Below, piece after piece: positions 32,633-41,390 of a DNA stretch of 64,000 nt. Position 1 is the stretch's first letter. Each line of letters starts with the position of its first letter. Below the pieces are notes generated by a model. That model was not told where the DNA came from and searched no databases. It saw only the letters and a list, made by a program, of their open reading frames with translations. The position numbers and the translations under genes were made by a program. The stretch is from an uncultured Christensenella sp. (GTDB lineage: Bacteria; Bacillota; Clostridia; Christensenellales; Borkfalkiaceae): assembly GCA_910585235.1 (NCBI GenBank), contig CAJUCM010000001.1, forward strand, positions 62,001 through 126,000. The letters are read 5' to 3'.

Positions 32633-33543
32633 CGGTACGGGAAATGCAGGAGGAGATCCTGCGGTTGAAAAGGGAGCGGGGCGTATTCATTCTCGCGCAT
32701 TCCTACGAACGGCACGAGATACTGGAAATTGCGGACGTCGTCGGAGACAGCTATCTCCTTGCGCGGGCGGTCGCGGGGGCGAGGGAGAATACGGTGCTCA
32801 TGTGCGGCGTGCGGTTCATGGCGGAAACGGTTAAGATCCTTGCGCCCGAAAAGCGCGTTCTTCTCTCGCACGGGGGCGCGGGTTGTCCCATGGCGGACGA
32901 GCTGACGCCCGATCTTTTGTCCGCGCTTCAAAAAAAATATCCCGATGCCGTGACGGCGGCTTATATCAACACGACGGCGAACGTCAAGGCGATGAGCGAC
33001 GTCTGCGTGACTTCTTCGTCGGCGGTCAGGGTGCTGTCCCGTCTGCCCGAAAAAGAAATTCTGTTTGTGCCCGATCGCAATCTCGGAAGCTACTGCGCCA
33101 AGATGCTTCCCGATAAAATCTTTCATTTCTTTGAGGGGGGCTGTCCCGTACATATGTGCGCAAACGGCGGGGACGTCGCGCGCGCGAAGAGGGAACATCC
33201 GTTGGCGCTTCTGCTCGTTCACCCCGAATGCGTCGGGGAGGTCACGGGGCAGGCGGACTACGTCGGCTCCACGAGCGGGATCATGGATTTTGTAAGAAAG
33301 AGCGCGCACGGCGAATTTGTGATCGGAACGGAAAATTCTATTGCGGAACATCTCGAATATGAGTTCCCCGATAAAAAGTTCTATCCGCTCTCCAAGAGGC
33401 TGACCTGTGCGGATATGCGCCTGACGACCCTTGCGGGCGTGCGTGACTGCCTTACGGGCGGCGGCGAGGAAATTACACTGGACGAGCCGTTGCGCCTTGC
33501 GGCAAAAAGGAGCATCGACCGCATGATCGAATTGGGCGGTTAA
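32629..33543 (+). CDS. nadA: Quinolinate synthase
   Basis: This 304-residue iron-sulfur enzyme condenses iminoaspartate with dihydroxyacetone phosphate to quinolinate in de novo NAD synthesis. The three cluster cysteines are in VLMCGVRFMAET, VHPECVGEVTG and RLTCADMRLTTL. The active-site phrases AHSYERHEILEIADVVGDSY and YINTTANVKAMSDVCVTSS are typical. The partner genes nadB and nadC, normally adjacent in Firmicutes, are not here; instead it is coupled to dxs by an ATGA overlap. The linkage may reflect shared triose-phosphate use, or chance. Confidence 0.95.
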   Translation: MTVREMQEEILRLKRERGVFILAHSYERHEILEIADVVGDSYLLARAVAGARENTVLMCGVRFMAETVKILAPEKRVLLSHGGAGCPMADELTPDLLSALQKKYPDAVTAAYINTTANVKAMSDVCVTSSSAVRVLSRLPEKEILFVPDRNLGSYCAKMLPDKIFHFFEGGCPVHMCANGGDVARAKREHPLALLLVHPECVGEVTGQADYVGSTSGIMDFVRKSAHGEFVIGTENSIAEHLEYEFPDKKFYPLSKRLTCADMRLTTLAGVRDCLTGGGEEITLDEPLRLAAKRSIDRMIELGG

Positions 33544-33555
33544 ATTAAAATGAAG

Positions 33556-33586
33556 AAAAGAGCGGAGATATTCTCCGCTCTTTTTT
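33556..33586. terminator. Bidirectional terminator between nadA and the P-type ATPase
   Basis: AAAAGAGCGGAGA with its complement, TTTTTT after it on the plus strand; both genes converge here. Confidence 0.85.
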
Positions 33587-33604
33587 ATTGCGATTTTAAT
33601 TCGG

Positions 33605-36577
33605 TTATTCTTTGCTGTTCATGAGGTCGCAGGCTTTGATGAGCGCGCTCGAAATGGGGAACGCCGCCAAAATCGTACAGACGAGGAACAGAATCTGCGT
33701 AAAGGTGAGGTGAACGTCCGTCCAGCCTTTATAGACGAGCGTGCCGAGAATGGGAACGCAGAGAACGACGAGCGTGCCGCCGAACGCCACGAGGAACGTG
33801 ACCGACCGCAACAGGTTCAAGGGCTGTAAAATGCGGAACAGCGTGACCATGCCGCCGAGCGTGACCGCAAGGAGCATGAGCGGATTGGTGAGCGTGATCG
33901 CGCTGCTTGTCACGCCTACGCCGTCCGCGATAGGGTTCATGTAGAGCGTTCCGCTCTGATAGACGACGTCGAGTTCGCCGAGCTGTCCTCCGGGTGCGAA
34001 CATGATACCGAGGTATACCGCCATGACGCAGAATATGAGCGTCAGCGCGGACGGGATCGACCGCGATAGAATATACATCAGGAACTTTCCCTTGACGCGG
34101 TTCGTGTTCGGTTGCAGGGAGATGATAAAGGACGGGAATGCCGCGACGAGCATCTCGAAGATAAGCATGTTGTCCGTCGTGAAAAAGTACTTCCTGTCCA
34201 TACCGAAGCAGATGATCGCAAGAAGAGTGATAAACAGCGTTTTCATGATATAGAGCGAAGCGCTGTTTTTAATGTTGTTGATGACCCGTCTGCCCTCGTA
34301 CACGACGTTGGGAAGATTGAGGAAATTGTTGTCCATGAGGACGATGTGCGAGACGTTGCGCGCGGCTTCGCTGCCGGAGGCGACGGAGATCGCGCAGTCC
34401 GCCTCTTTGAGGGCTAAAATATCGTTGACGCCGTCGCCCGTCATGGCGACCGTCTTGCCTTGTTTTTTGATCGTGCGCACGAGGATCGCCTTCTGTTCGG
34501 GCGTGACCCGTCCGAATACGGTGTACTGGTTGGCGACGTTCTCCACCTCGATGTCGGTCAGTCCGTCGAGGGAGATATACTGTCCCGCGTGCTTGACGCC
34601 GACGCGGCGCGCCACTTCCGAGACTGTCACGGGATTGTCGCCCGAAATGATTTTGATGTCCACGTCGTTTTCGCGGAACCATTTAATGGTTTCGATCGCG
34701 TCCTCGCGGATGTTGTCCGCAAGGGTGATGATCGCCGTCGGGCGCAGAAGAGAGGGGACGCGCGTCCCGTTCATCTGATTGGGGGAGAACGCCACGACCA
34801 GAACGCGGAGTCCCGACTGGGCGTACTGTTTTACGATCTTGTCGATCTTCGGCGGCATGGGGCGGAGCACGAATTCGGGCGCACCCATGACGAACGTTCC
34901 AACTCCCTGGAAGGAGACGGCGGAGAGTTTGCGCTTACTGGAAAAAGGCAGCGTTGCCGTCGGCTGCAATACGTTGGAGTGTCCGAAGCGGTTAAAGAGC
35001 GCGATCGAAGTCTGGTTGTTGTCGTCGAGCGAGGCGAGCATACAGCCCATGATCTCGTCGATCGTGTAATCGACGTAGCTGTTGAGGAGCATACAGTCGT
35101 TCACGGTCATTCTGCCGTCCGTGATCGTTCCCGTCTTGTCGAGGCACAGCGTATCGACGCGCGCGAGCATTTCGAGGGAATACAGATCCTGTACGAGGGT
35201 CTGTTTTTTGGCGAGCCGTCTCACGCCGATCGCCATGGCGAGCGAGGTGAGCAGAAGAAGTCCCGACGGGATCATGCCGATGATGATGGAACCTGTGTAC
35301 TGAATGGAGAGGGACAGATCGTGCCCCGTCGCGTCCCAGTTGCGCCAGAACATTGCCGCCGCGATAAAGGGGATCAGAATGCCGATCACGCGGACAAAGA
35401 GGCGGATGGAATTGAGGATCTCCGACTTCGGGCGTTTGTATTTTTTCGCTTTGGAAGTGAGGTTGTTGAGGTAGGTCGCCTTTCCGACTTTGTCGGCGCG
35501 CACTCTGCACGCGCCGCTTGCAATGAAACTGCCCGCATAGAGAACGTCGTCCGGCTCCTTTTTGATCGGCACGGATTCGCCCGTGAGAAGAGACTCGTTG
35601 ACTTCCGCGTTGCCGTCTATGAGAATGCAGTCGGCGGGAACTTGCTGTCCCGCTTCCAGAACGATAACGTCGTCCACGACGATGTCCTGTATGGGAATCT
35701 CCGCTTTTTCGCCGTCGCGCATGACTTTTGCCGTTGACGATATGAGAACGGAGAGCTTGTCGATCTGTTTTTTGGCAAGGATCTCCTGCACGATCCCGAT
35801 AATGAGGTTCACCCCGAAGATCCCCACGAAGAGGAACTGCGTGATGGGCGCTTCCGCAACGATGAGCGCGGCGGCGACCAAAAGGCAGAGCAGGTTGAAA
35901 ACCGTGCAGATATTTCCGAAGAAGATACTCTTGTACGATTTGGAATATTTTTTGTTGACGTCGTTGAAAAGGAACTGCTTAAAGCGCGTTTCGACTTGCG
36001 CGGCGCTCAGTCCCTGATCGGGAGAGGGGGTAAAGCGCTCCACGTCCGAACTTGACGGAATGTTCTTTGCCCGACGGAAGTCTTTCATGAGCTTTTTGCG
36101 CTTTTTCTTTGCAAGTACTTCCGCAGGCGTTCCCCTGTCGAACATACGGGAGGAGAAGCGCGATCTCTTTGTTCCGCTCTCTGCGGGCTCGGTCTCCGCC
36201 TCGGCTGTCTCCGCAGGTTCCTCCGTTTCGGGCGCGGGTGCGGGCGCAGGAGCTTCCGCCTCGGCGGGTTTTGCCGCCTTTACGGATTTTGTCTGCGGTT
36301 TTGCAACCGTCTTTGCGCGCAGAGCGGACTTGGCGCGTTCGCTTTTTTGCGGCGCGGGTTTTTCGGCGGGTGCCGTTTTCTCCGTCGGGGCGGTCTCTTC
36401 CGCGACGGGCTTTTCCGCCGCAGTCTTTTCCTGCGGGGCGGATTTCGCGGGCGAAGCGGATTTTGCCTGCGGAGCGGGTTTTTCCGTCTCCGCGGGCGCC
36501 TTTTCGCGTTCGGTCTTTTTTACTTCCGTTTTGGTTTCCTTTTTTCCGGAAGCGCTGTCAGTTTGTTTGAGTTTCAA
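33605..36577 (-). CDS. P-type cation ATPase (CtpE-like) with a long disordered N-terminus
   Basis: This 990-residue ATP-driven cation transporter starts with about 165 residues very rich in Lys, Ala, Pro and Glu, without predicted structure. The P-type body follows: actuator (LLTGESVPIKKEPDD), M4 with IPSGLLLLTSLAMAIG, the phosphorylation site DKTGTITDGRM, nucleotide-binding region, hinge TGDGVNDILALKEADCAI, and C-terminal helices. The body resembles CtpE-type pumps. The M4 PSGL replaces the PEGL of classical calcium pumps, so the ion cannot be named with confidence. The start codon is TTG at 36577, with GAGG 5 bp upstream and a good promoter. Confidence 0.9.
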   Translation of the reverse strand: MKLKQTDSASGKKETKTEVKKTEREKAPAETEKPAPQAKSASPAKSAPQEKTAAEKPVAEETAPTEKTAPAEKPAPQKSERAKSALRAKTVAKPQTKSVKAAKPAEAEAPAPAPAPETEEPAETAEAETEPAESGTKRSRFSSRMFDRGTPAEVLAKKKRKKLMKDFRRAKNIPSSSDVERFTPSPDQGLSAAQVETRFKQFLFNDVNKKYSKSYKSIFFGNICTVFNLLCLLVAAALIVAEAPITQFLFVGIFGVNLIIGIVQEILAKKQIDKLSVLISSTAKVMRDGEKAEIPIQDIVVDDVIVLEAGQQVPADCILIDGNAEVNESLLTGESVPIKKEPDDVLYAGSFIASGACRVRADKVGKATYLNNLTSKAKKYKRPKSEILNSIRLFVRVIGILIPFIAAAMFWRNWDATGHDLSLSIQYTGSIIIGMIPSGLLLLTSLAMAIGVRRLAKKQTLVQDLYSLEMLARVDTLCLDKTGTITDGRMTVNDCMLLNSYVDYTIDEIMGCMLASLDDNNQTSIALFNRFGHSNVLQPTATLPFSSKRKLSAVSFQGVGTFVMGAPEFVLRPMPPKIDKIVKQYAQSGLRVLVVAFSPNQMNGTRVPSLLRPTAIITLADNIREDAIETIKWFRENDVDIKIISGDNPVTVSEVARRVGVKHAGQYISLDGLTDIEVENVANQYTVFGRVTPEQKAILVRTIKKQGKTVAMTGDGVNDILALKEADCAISVASGSEAARNVSHIVLMDNNFLNLPNVVYEGRRVINNIKNSASLYIMKTLFITLLAIICFGMDRKYFFTTDNMLIFEMLVAAFPSFIISLQPNTNRVKGKFLMYILSRSIPSALTLIFCVMAVYLGIMFAPGGQLGELDVVYQSGTLYMNPIADGVGVTSSAITLTNPLMLLAVTLGGMVTLFRILQPLNLLRSVTFLVAFGGTLVVLCVPILGTLVYKGWTDVHLTFTQILFLVCTILAAFPISSALIKACDLMNSKE

Positions 36578-36609
36578 AACGACCTCGTTAGAATATAGAT
36601 TATATCCCT

Positions 36610-36637
36610 ATTATATCATACAATTTGTTTTTGTCAA
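36610..36637 (-). promoter_or_regulatory. Promoter of the P-type ATPase gene
   Basis: On the minus strand TTGACA (36637-36632), 16 bp, TATAAT (36615-36610). Confidence 0.8.
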
Positions 36638-36679
36638 AGATTTTATTGTTTCGTTTTTGTTAAAGTATGTTCAAAACCT

Positions 36680-36708
36680 TTGCGTTCGGAGCAAAAATGT
36701 TGTATAAT
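36680..36708 (+). promoter_or_regulatory. serS promoter
   Basis: TTGCGT (36680-36685), 17 bp, TATAAT (36703-36708). The short leader leaves no room for a T-box. Confidence 0.75.
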
Positions 36709-36736
36709 CGGAGGTGAAAATAAAGGAGTCTGTATT

Positions 36737-38026
36737 ATGATAGATATTGCCTTTCTTCGCGCAAATCCCGACAAGGTGCGCGAAAATATCAAAAAGAAAT
36801 TTCAGGACGCAAAACTGCCCCTTGTAGACGAGGCGATCGCGCTCGATTCCAAAAAACGCGCGTTGCAGACGGAGGGGGATTCCCTGCGCGCCTCCCGCAA
36901 TTCTTTAAGCAAACAGATCGGGCTTTTGATGCGCGAAAAGAAAGCGGGCGAAGCGGAAGAGGTCAAGGCGAAAGTCAACGCGGAGGCAAAGCGTCTTAGC
37001 GAGGTGGAGCGGGAGTCCGAGGAAGTTGCGGCGCGCCTCAAAGAGGTGATGATGCGCATTCCGAACATCGTCTCCCCCGACACGCCCGTGGGCAAAGACG
37101 ATTCCGAGAACGTGGAGCGCAAGCGGTTTTTAGAACCGAAAGTTCCCGATTTTGAAATTCCCTATCATCTCGATATTCTCGAAAAGCTCGACGGGATCGA
37201 CGTGGACAGCGCAAGGCGCACGAGCGGGCAGGGCTTTTACTATCTGACGGGCGATATTGCGCGGTTGCATTCCGCCGTCTTAAATTACGCCCGCGACTTT
37301 ATGATCGGTAAGGGTTTTACCTACTGCATTCCGCCCTACATGATCCGTTCGTCCGTCGTGACGGGGGTCATGAGCTTTGAAGAGATGGACGGCATGATGT
37401 ACAAGATCGAGGGCGAAGACCTGTACCTGATCGGCACGAGCGAACATTCCATGATCGGGCGCTTTATGGGGCAAACCGTGGACGAGAGCAAACTTCCCTT
37501 GACGCTCACGAGCTATTCCCCCTGTTTCCGCAAGGAGAAGGGCGCGCACGGGATCGAGGAGCGCGGGATCTACCGCATTCACCAGTTTGAAAAGCAGGAG
37601 ATGATCGTCATTTGCAAACCCGAAGAGAGCGAAAGCTGGTATGAAAAAATGTGGAATTATACCGTCGAACTCTTTGTTTCGATGGGCATTCCCGTCAGAA
37701 CGCTCGAATGCTGTTCGGGAGATCTTGCCGATCTGAAATTCAGAAGCGTGGACGTGGAGGCGTGGTCTCCCCGTCAGAAGAAATATTTTGAAGTGGGGTC
37801 GTGTTCCAACCTCACCGACGCGCAGGCGCGGCGGCTGAATATCCGCTATAAGACGAAGGACGGAAGCGCGTTCGCGCACACGCTCAACAACACCGTCGTG
37901 GCTCCTCCGAGAATGTTGATCGCGTTTTTGGAAAATCATCTGCTTGCAGACGGCAACGTGGAGATTCCCGAAGTTCTCCGTCCCTACATGGGCGGAAAGG
38001 CGAAGATCGATGTGAAGGGCGCATGA
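36737..38026 (+). CDS. serS: Seryl-tRNA synthetase
   Basis: This 429-residue class II enzyme charges tRNA-Ser. The N-terminal long coiled-coil arm (residues about 25-105) binds the tRNA extra arm. Motif 2 is PCFRKEKGAHGIEERGIYRIHQFEKQEM and is slightly unusual where FRSEAGSAGRDTRG is common. Motif 3 includes NNTVVAPPRMLIAFLENH. AAAGGAG lies before the ATG at 36737. The exonuclease gene overlaps the stop by 4 nt. Confidence 0.96.
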   Translation: MIDIAFLRANPDKVRENIKKKFQDAKLPLVDEAIALDSKKRALQTEGDSLRASRNSLSKQIGLLMREKKAGEAEEVKAKVNAEAKRLSEVERESEEVAARLKEVMMRIPNIVSPDTPVGKDDSENVERKRFLEPKVPDFEIPYHLDILEKLDGIDVDSARRTSGQGFYYLTGDIARLHSAVLNYARDFMIGKGFTYCIPPYMIRSSVVTGVMSFEEMDGMMYKIEGEDLYLIGTSEHSMIGRFMGQTVDESKLPLTLTSYSPCFRKEKGAHGIEERGIYRIHQFEKQEMIVICKPEESESWYEKMWNYTVELFVSMGIPVRTLECCSGDLADLKFRSVDVEAWSPRQKKYFEVGSCSNLTDAQARRLNIRYKTKDGSAFAHTLNNTVVAPPRMLIAFLENHLLADGNVEIPEVLRPYMGGKAKIDVKGA

Positions 38027-38991
38027 AGTACGTTTTTTTCGATATAGAGTGCGCCTGCGTCTATAAGTACACGGCGAAAATATGCGCGTTCGGCTACACG
38101 GTTACGGACGAAAATTATAACGTTCTCGAAAAAGAGGACGTTCTTATCAATCCCAAGGGAAAGTTTCACCTGACCGACAGAAAGGGGGGCGACGGGATCG
38201 TGCTTCCCTACGAATACGGCGAGTTCAAGTCCCGCCCCGTGTTCCCCGCGGTCTATAAAAAAATCAAGTCGCTTTTAGAGGATCCCGACGCGATCGTCTT
38301 GGGGCACGCGACGCATAACGACGTCAACTATCTCAATCTGGAAACCAAGCGTTACCGCCTGCCCTCTTTCCGTTTCTGCTATCACGATACGCAGTTCTTT
38401 TACATGAACACGGAGAGCGATTACACGCACCAGTGCGGGCTGGGCATAATGGCGGAACGGCTCGGCGTGGAATTTGTTCCCCACCGCGCCGCCGACGACG
38501 CCTACGCCACCATGCGCGTGTGCGAGGCGCTCTGCAAGCGCGAGGGGACGGACGTCAAAGGACTGTGCGAAAAGTATAAAATCCGGTGCGGAAAAATTTC
38601 CTCTTACAGAATTTCCCAGCCCGATTCGGAGGGACTCAGAGATTACTACCGCAAGCGGGACGAGGAACACAAAAAGCGCGCCGCCGCACGGGAGACCTTT
38701 TTCAACTATATCAACCGAAACAACTACCGCAAAAAGCGGAGCGGGGTCAACGTCGGTAAGCGGTTCTGTTTTTCCAAGGAAATCGAAAACAACGTGCCTT
38801 TTTCCGTGGAGCTTGCGGAAAAGGTGTTCGCTTCGGGCGGAAGATACACTTCCCGTCCGCAGGACTGCGACTTCTATATTGCGGAGGGCGAGGGCGGAAA
38901 GCGCTATCTGAACGCCGTCGAAAACGGCGCGAAGTTCGTCCCGCTCGAAGAGTTTTCTGCGATCGCGGAAAGCGTGCCGGAGGGGGTATGA
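38023..38991 (+). CDS. DEDDh 3'-5' exonuclease with C-terminal BRCT-like domain
   Basis: This 322-residue protein has a DnaQ-type exonuclease domain at residues about 1-175. The acidic motif FFDIECA (Asp7, Glu9), a central GHATHNDVNYL and HRAADDAYATMRVC complete the DEDDh set. A basic linker follows, and residues about 240-320 (GKRFCFSKEIENN, ASGGRYTSRPQDCDFYIA, RYLNAVENGAKFVPLEEF) look like a BRCT domain. Exonuclease-BRCT fusions occur in Firmicutes DNA polymerase III epsilon-like proteins. Nucleic-acid proofreading or RNA trimming is possible; the substrate is unknown. It is translationally coupled on both sides (ATGA overlaps) to serS and the methyltransferase gene. Confidence 0.8.
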   Translation: MKYVFFDIECACVYKYTAKICAFGYTVTDENYNVLEKEDVLINPKGKFHLTDRKGGDGIVLPYEYGEFKSRPVFPAVYKKIKSLLEDPDAIVLGHATHNDVNYLNLETKRYRLPSFRFCYHDTQFFYMNTESDYTHQCGLGIMAERLGVEFVPHRAADDAYATMRVCEALCKREGTDVKGLCEKYKIRCGKISSYRISQPDSEGLRDYYRKRDEEHKKRAAARETFFNYINRNNYRKKRSGVNVGKRFCFSKEIENNVPFSVELAEKVFASGGRYTSRPQDCDFYIAEGEGGKRYLNAVENGAKFVPLEEFSAIAESVPEGV

Positions 38992-40268
38992 ATCTTCCCG
39001 AAAAATTTTTGGATCGGATGAAAGAAAGGCTGGGCGAGGAATACCCCGCCTTTTTGCAATCTTACGAACGCCCGCCATATCGGGCGTTGCGCGTGAACAC
39101 GCTTAAAATCAGCGCGGAAGAATTTATGCGCATTGCGCCCTTTCCGCTCGGCGCGCGGACGGACTGGGAGGAGTACGGCTTTTATATCGGCGAGGAAAAG
39201 GCGGGCTTGTATAAAGAGCATTTTGCGGGACTGTATTATTTGCAGGAGCCGTCCGCCATGTGCGTGGGGGAGCTGACCGCCCCGTGCAAAAAAGACCGCG
39301 TCCTCGATCTGTGCGCCGCCCCCGGCGGCAAGACTACGCAAATCGCCGCGCAGATGGCGGGGCGGGGCATTCTGATTTCCAACGAGATCGACTTCGGGCG
39401 TGCGAAAATTCTGTCGCAGAACGCGGAGCGCATGGGGATCGGGAACTGCGCCGTCACGAACGCGCCGCCCGAAAAAATCGCGGAATGCTTTCCCGCTTAC
39501 TTCGATCTTGTTCTGGCGGACGTGCCCTGTTCGGGCGAGGGAATGTTCAAAAAAGAAGCGGAGGCGATCCCGCATTGGAGCGTGAACAACGTGAGCTTGT
39601 GCGCCGCGCGGCAAAGGGAAATTTTAGACTGCGCCGCCGCAGCGGTCGCGTGCGGAGGTGTGCTCGTCTATTCCACCTGCACCTTTTCCGAGGAAGAGGA
39701 CGAGTTGCAGGTACGCGCATTTTTAGAGCGTCACCCCGATTTCGTTTTGGAGGACGAACATAAACTCTATCCCCACAGGCACAAGGGAGAGGGGCATTAT
39801 TGCGCGAGGCTCAGAAAGACGGGCGGGGAAATGCGGAGCGCAAAGCCCTATCCCGTAAAAAGAAATGCGCAGGCGAACAGAGCGTTTGAAGCGTTCGCAA
39901 AAGACTTTTTTACAGAGCCGCCCGAAGGGGAGATCACGACGCTTGCCGACGGGCGAATGTACCTCGTACCCGCGGGCATGCCCGCAGTCGGCGTGCGCGC
40001 GTTGCGATTGGGGGTCGGGCTCGGCGCGTTCGACGGAAAGATTTTCAAGCCCGCGCACGCGCTTGCAATGAGCGTAAAACGGAAAGAGGTAAAGCGATTC
40101 GTTCCGCTCGATCCCGAAGAATGCGAACGCTATCTTTCGGGACAGACGCTTGAAAAGGAGATCGCGGACGGCTGGTGCGCCGTCGGGTTCGGCGACTATC
40201 CGCTGGGGCTTGCAAAATGCGTCAAAGGTATTTTGAAAAATCACCTGCCCAAGGGATTGAGAAAGTGA
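38988..40268 (+). CDS. NOL1/NOP2/Sun-family (RsmF-type) 5-methylcytosine rRNA methyltransferase
   Basis: This 426-residue SAM-dependent enzyme has ALRVNTLK at the N-terminus and the SAM motif LDLCAAPGGKTTQIA. Two catalytic cysteines are in motif IV DVPCSGEGMF and motif VI YSTCTFSEEE. A C-terminal RNA-binding extension with the RsmF-like ending is present. RsmF methylates 16S C1407 in E. coli; the precise position here is not certain. Last gene of the serS unit. Confidence 0.9.
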   Translation: MNLPEKFLDRMKERLGEEYPAFLQSYERPPYRALRVNTLKISAEEFMRIAPFPLGARTDWEEYGFYIGEEKAGLYKEHFAGLYYLQEPSAMCVGELTAPCKKDRVLDLCAAPGGKTTQIAAQMAGRGILISNEIDFGRAKILSQNAERMGIGNCAVTNAPPEKIAECFPAYFDLVLADVPCSGEGMFKKEAEAIPHWSVNNVSLCAARQREILDCAAAAVACGGVLVYSTCTFSEEEDELQVRAFLERHPDFVLEDEHKLYPHRHKGEGHYCARLRKTGGEMRSAKPYPVKRNAQANRAFEAFAKDFFTEPPEGEITTLADGRMYLVPAGMPAVGVRALRLGVGLGAFDGKIFKPAHALAMSVKRKEVKRFVPLDPEECERYLSGQTLEKEIADGWCAVGFGDYPLGLAKCVKGILKNHLPKGLRK

Positions 40269-40272
40269 AACT

Positions 40273-40311
40273 AAAACGTGCCCCGAAGGCTCAGCCTTCG
40301 GGGCACGTTTT
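40273..40311. terminator. Terminator of the serS unit, shared with the XRE gene
   Basis: Eighteen-bp perfect stem AAAACGTGCCCCGAAGGC with a 3-nt loop; T-rich on both sides. Confidence 0.9.
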
Positions 40312-40519
40312 ATGGTTCATCGCTTACGCCGAGTAAGTAGTCCGTTGTTACCTCAAAGTATTTTGCAATTGCTTCTAACGTTGCAAAATCGGGTTCACGG
40401 AAGCCTGTTTCCCAACTGCTGATAGTTTGCTGACTCATGTATAATTTTTTTGCAAGTTCTGCCTGTGAAAGTTGTATCTCTTTTCTTAATTTTTTTATTC
40501 GTTCTTTGAACAGTATCAT
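40310..40519 (-). CDS. XRE-family helix-turn-helix regulator
   Basis: This 69-residue single-domain protein reads IKKLRKEIQLSQAELAKKLY, then SQQTISSWETGFREPDF and ends VTTDYLLGVSDEP. It resembles the regulator at 49906 more than those at 4220 and 4714. TATAAT on the minus strand lies close upstream of the ATG. The divergent neighbour is spoVT, 180 bp away. No paired palindromes like those of the other three XRE genes were found, so the target is unknown. Confidence 0.9.
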   Translation of the reverse strand: MILFKERIKKLRKEIQLSQAELAKKLYMSQQTISSWETGFREPDFATLEAIAKYFEVTTDYLLGVSDEP

Positions 40520-40647
40520 AAAAAAATTATACTATAAAATAAACTAAAAAACTTGACTTAGCTCGTTCGGTAGTATATTAAAATGCAACTTTAAGCAATG
40601 GTGACGAAACGGTCTTTGATATGACACGGCTATAATCATGTATTTAT

Positions 40648-40676
40648 GTATAAATATTCCAAGCCTTCGCATAATG
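40648..40676 (+). promoter_or_regulatory. Sigma-G-like promoter of spoVT
   Basis: GTATA (40648-40652), 17 bp, CATAATG (40670-40676), near the forespore sigma-G consensus, ahead of GGAGG and the ATG at 40700. A vegetative-type TTGACT-17-TATTAA (40553-40581) lies further upstream. Confidence 0.55.
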
Positions 40677-40699
40677 ACGTTATACGGAGGTTTATTATT

Positions 40700-41245
40700 A
40701 TGAAAGCAACGGGAATCGTAAGGCGGATCGACGAACTCGGAAGAGTGGTCATTCCCAAGGAGATCAGGCGGACGCTCAGGATCCGCGAGGGAGACCCTCT
40801 GGAACTGTTCACCGACCGCGACGAACTCATGCTCAAAAAATATTCCCCGATCGCTTCGATCGGGCGTTTCTCGGAGGGGACGGCAAAATCCCTCAACGAG
40901 CAGAGCGGCTATATCGCCGCCATCACGGATACGGACACGGTGCTCAGCGCGTACGGCGCGGGCAAGCGCGATCTCGTCGGCAAGACGGTCTCGGAAAAAG
41001 TCACGGAGATCATGAATTCGAGAAGAAGTTATCTTGCGAACAGAGCGGAAGGGGGCGACGTATATGACCCCGTAAACGGCGGGGAGGGAGAGTTCACGGC
41101 GGAGATCGTCGTACCCGTCGTGGCGAACGGGGACTGCCTCGGCACGGTTATTCTGCTCTCGCGCGAAGAGGGCGCACAGATGGAGGCTTCGGCGGTCAAA
41201 CTCGCAAGATTGACGGCGGATATTCTCGCCAATCAGTTCGAGTAA
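40700..41245 (+). CDS. spoVT: Stage V sporulation protein T
   Basis: This 181-residue transcription factor has an N-terminal AbrB swapped-hairpin domain (MKATGIVRRIDELGRVVIPKEIRRTLRIREGD, residues 1-50). A C-terminal GAF-like domain (about 60-181) follows. This is the two-domain form that modulates forespore sigma-G genes. The ATG at 40700 gives the exact family start, with ACGGAGG upstream. The promoter resembles the sigma-G type. The following flippase and mazG genes match the Bacillus order spoVT-yabM-yabN. Confidence 0.93.
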   Translation: MKATGIVRRIDELGRVVIPKEIRRTLRIREGDPLELFTDRDELMLKKYSPIASIGRFSEGTAKSLNEQSGYIAAITDTDTVLSAYGAGKRDLVGKTVSEKVTEIMNSRRSYLANRAEGGDVYDPVNGGEGEFTAEIVVPVVANGDCLGTVILLSREEGAQMEASAVKLARLTADILANQFE

Positions 41246-41347
41246 GCGTAATTATTTGCCCCGCGGGACCCTGCGGGGCTAACGTCGGAAAATGCGGAGC
41301 GAGAATAGATTTCGAGCGGCGGCATTTTTACGACCTTGGCACTCACG

Positions 41348-41378
41348 GAGTTTTCTTTTGCATGGCAAAAGAAAACTC
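41348..41378. repeat. Inverted repeat with 14-bp perfect stem before the flippase gene
   Basis: GAGTTTTCTTTTGC, three bases, then its exact complement. No T-run follows, and it is only 12 bp from the next ATG. It may be a mobile-repeat remnant or a translational control hairpin. Confidence 0.7.
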
Positions 41379-41390
41379 GTAAACCTACAT

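Noticed and set aside
36600..36736. T-box riboswitch expected before serS in Firmicutes
   Set aside because: Only about 30 nt lie between the promoter and the ATG; there is no room for a T-box or its terminator.
40638..40699. Short ATG-initiated frame just before spoVT
   Set aside because: About 20 codons, no ribosome site, and it overlaps the sigma-G-like promoter.
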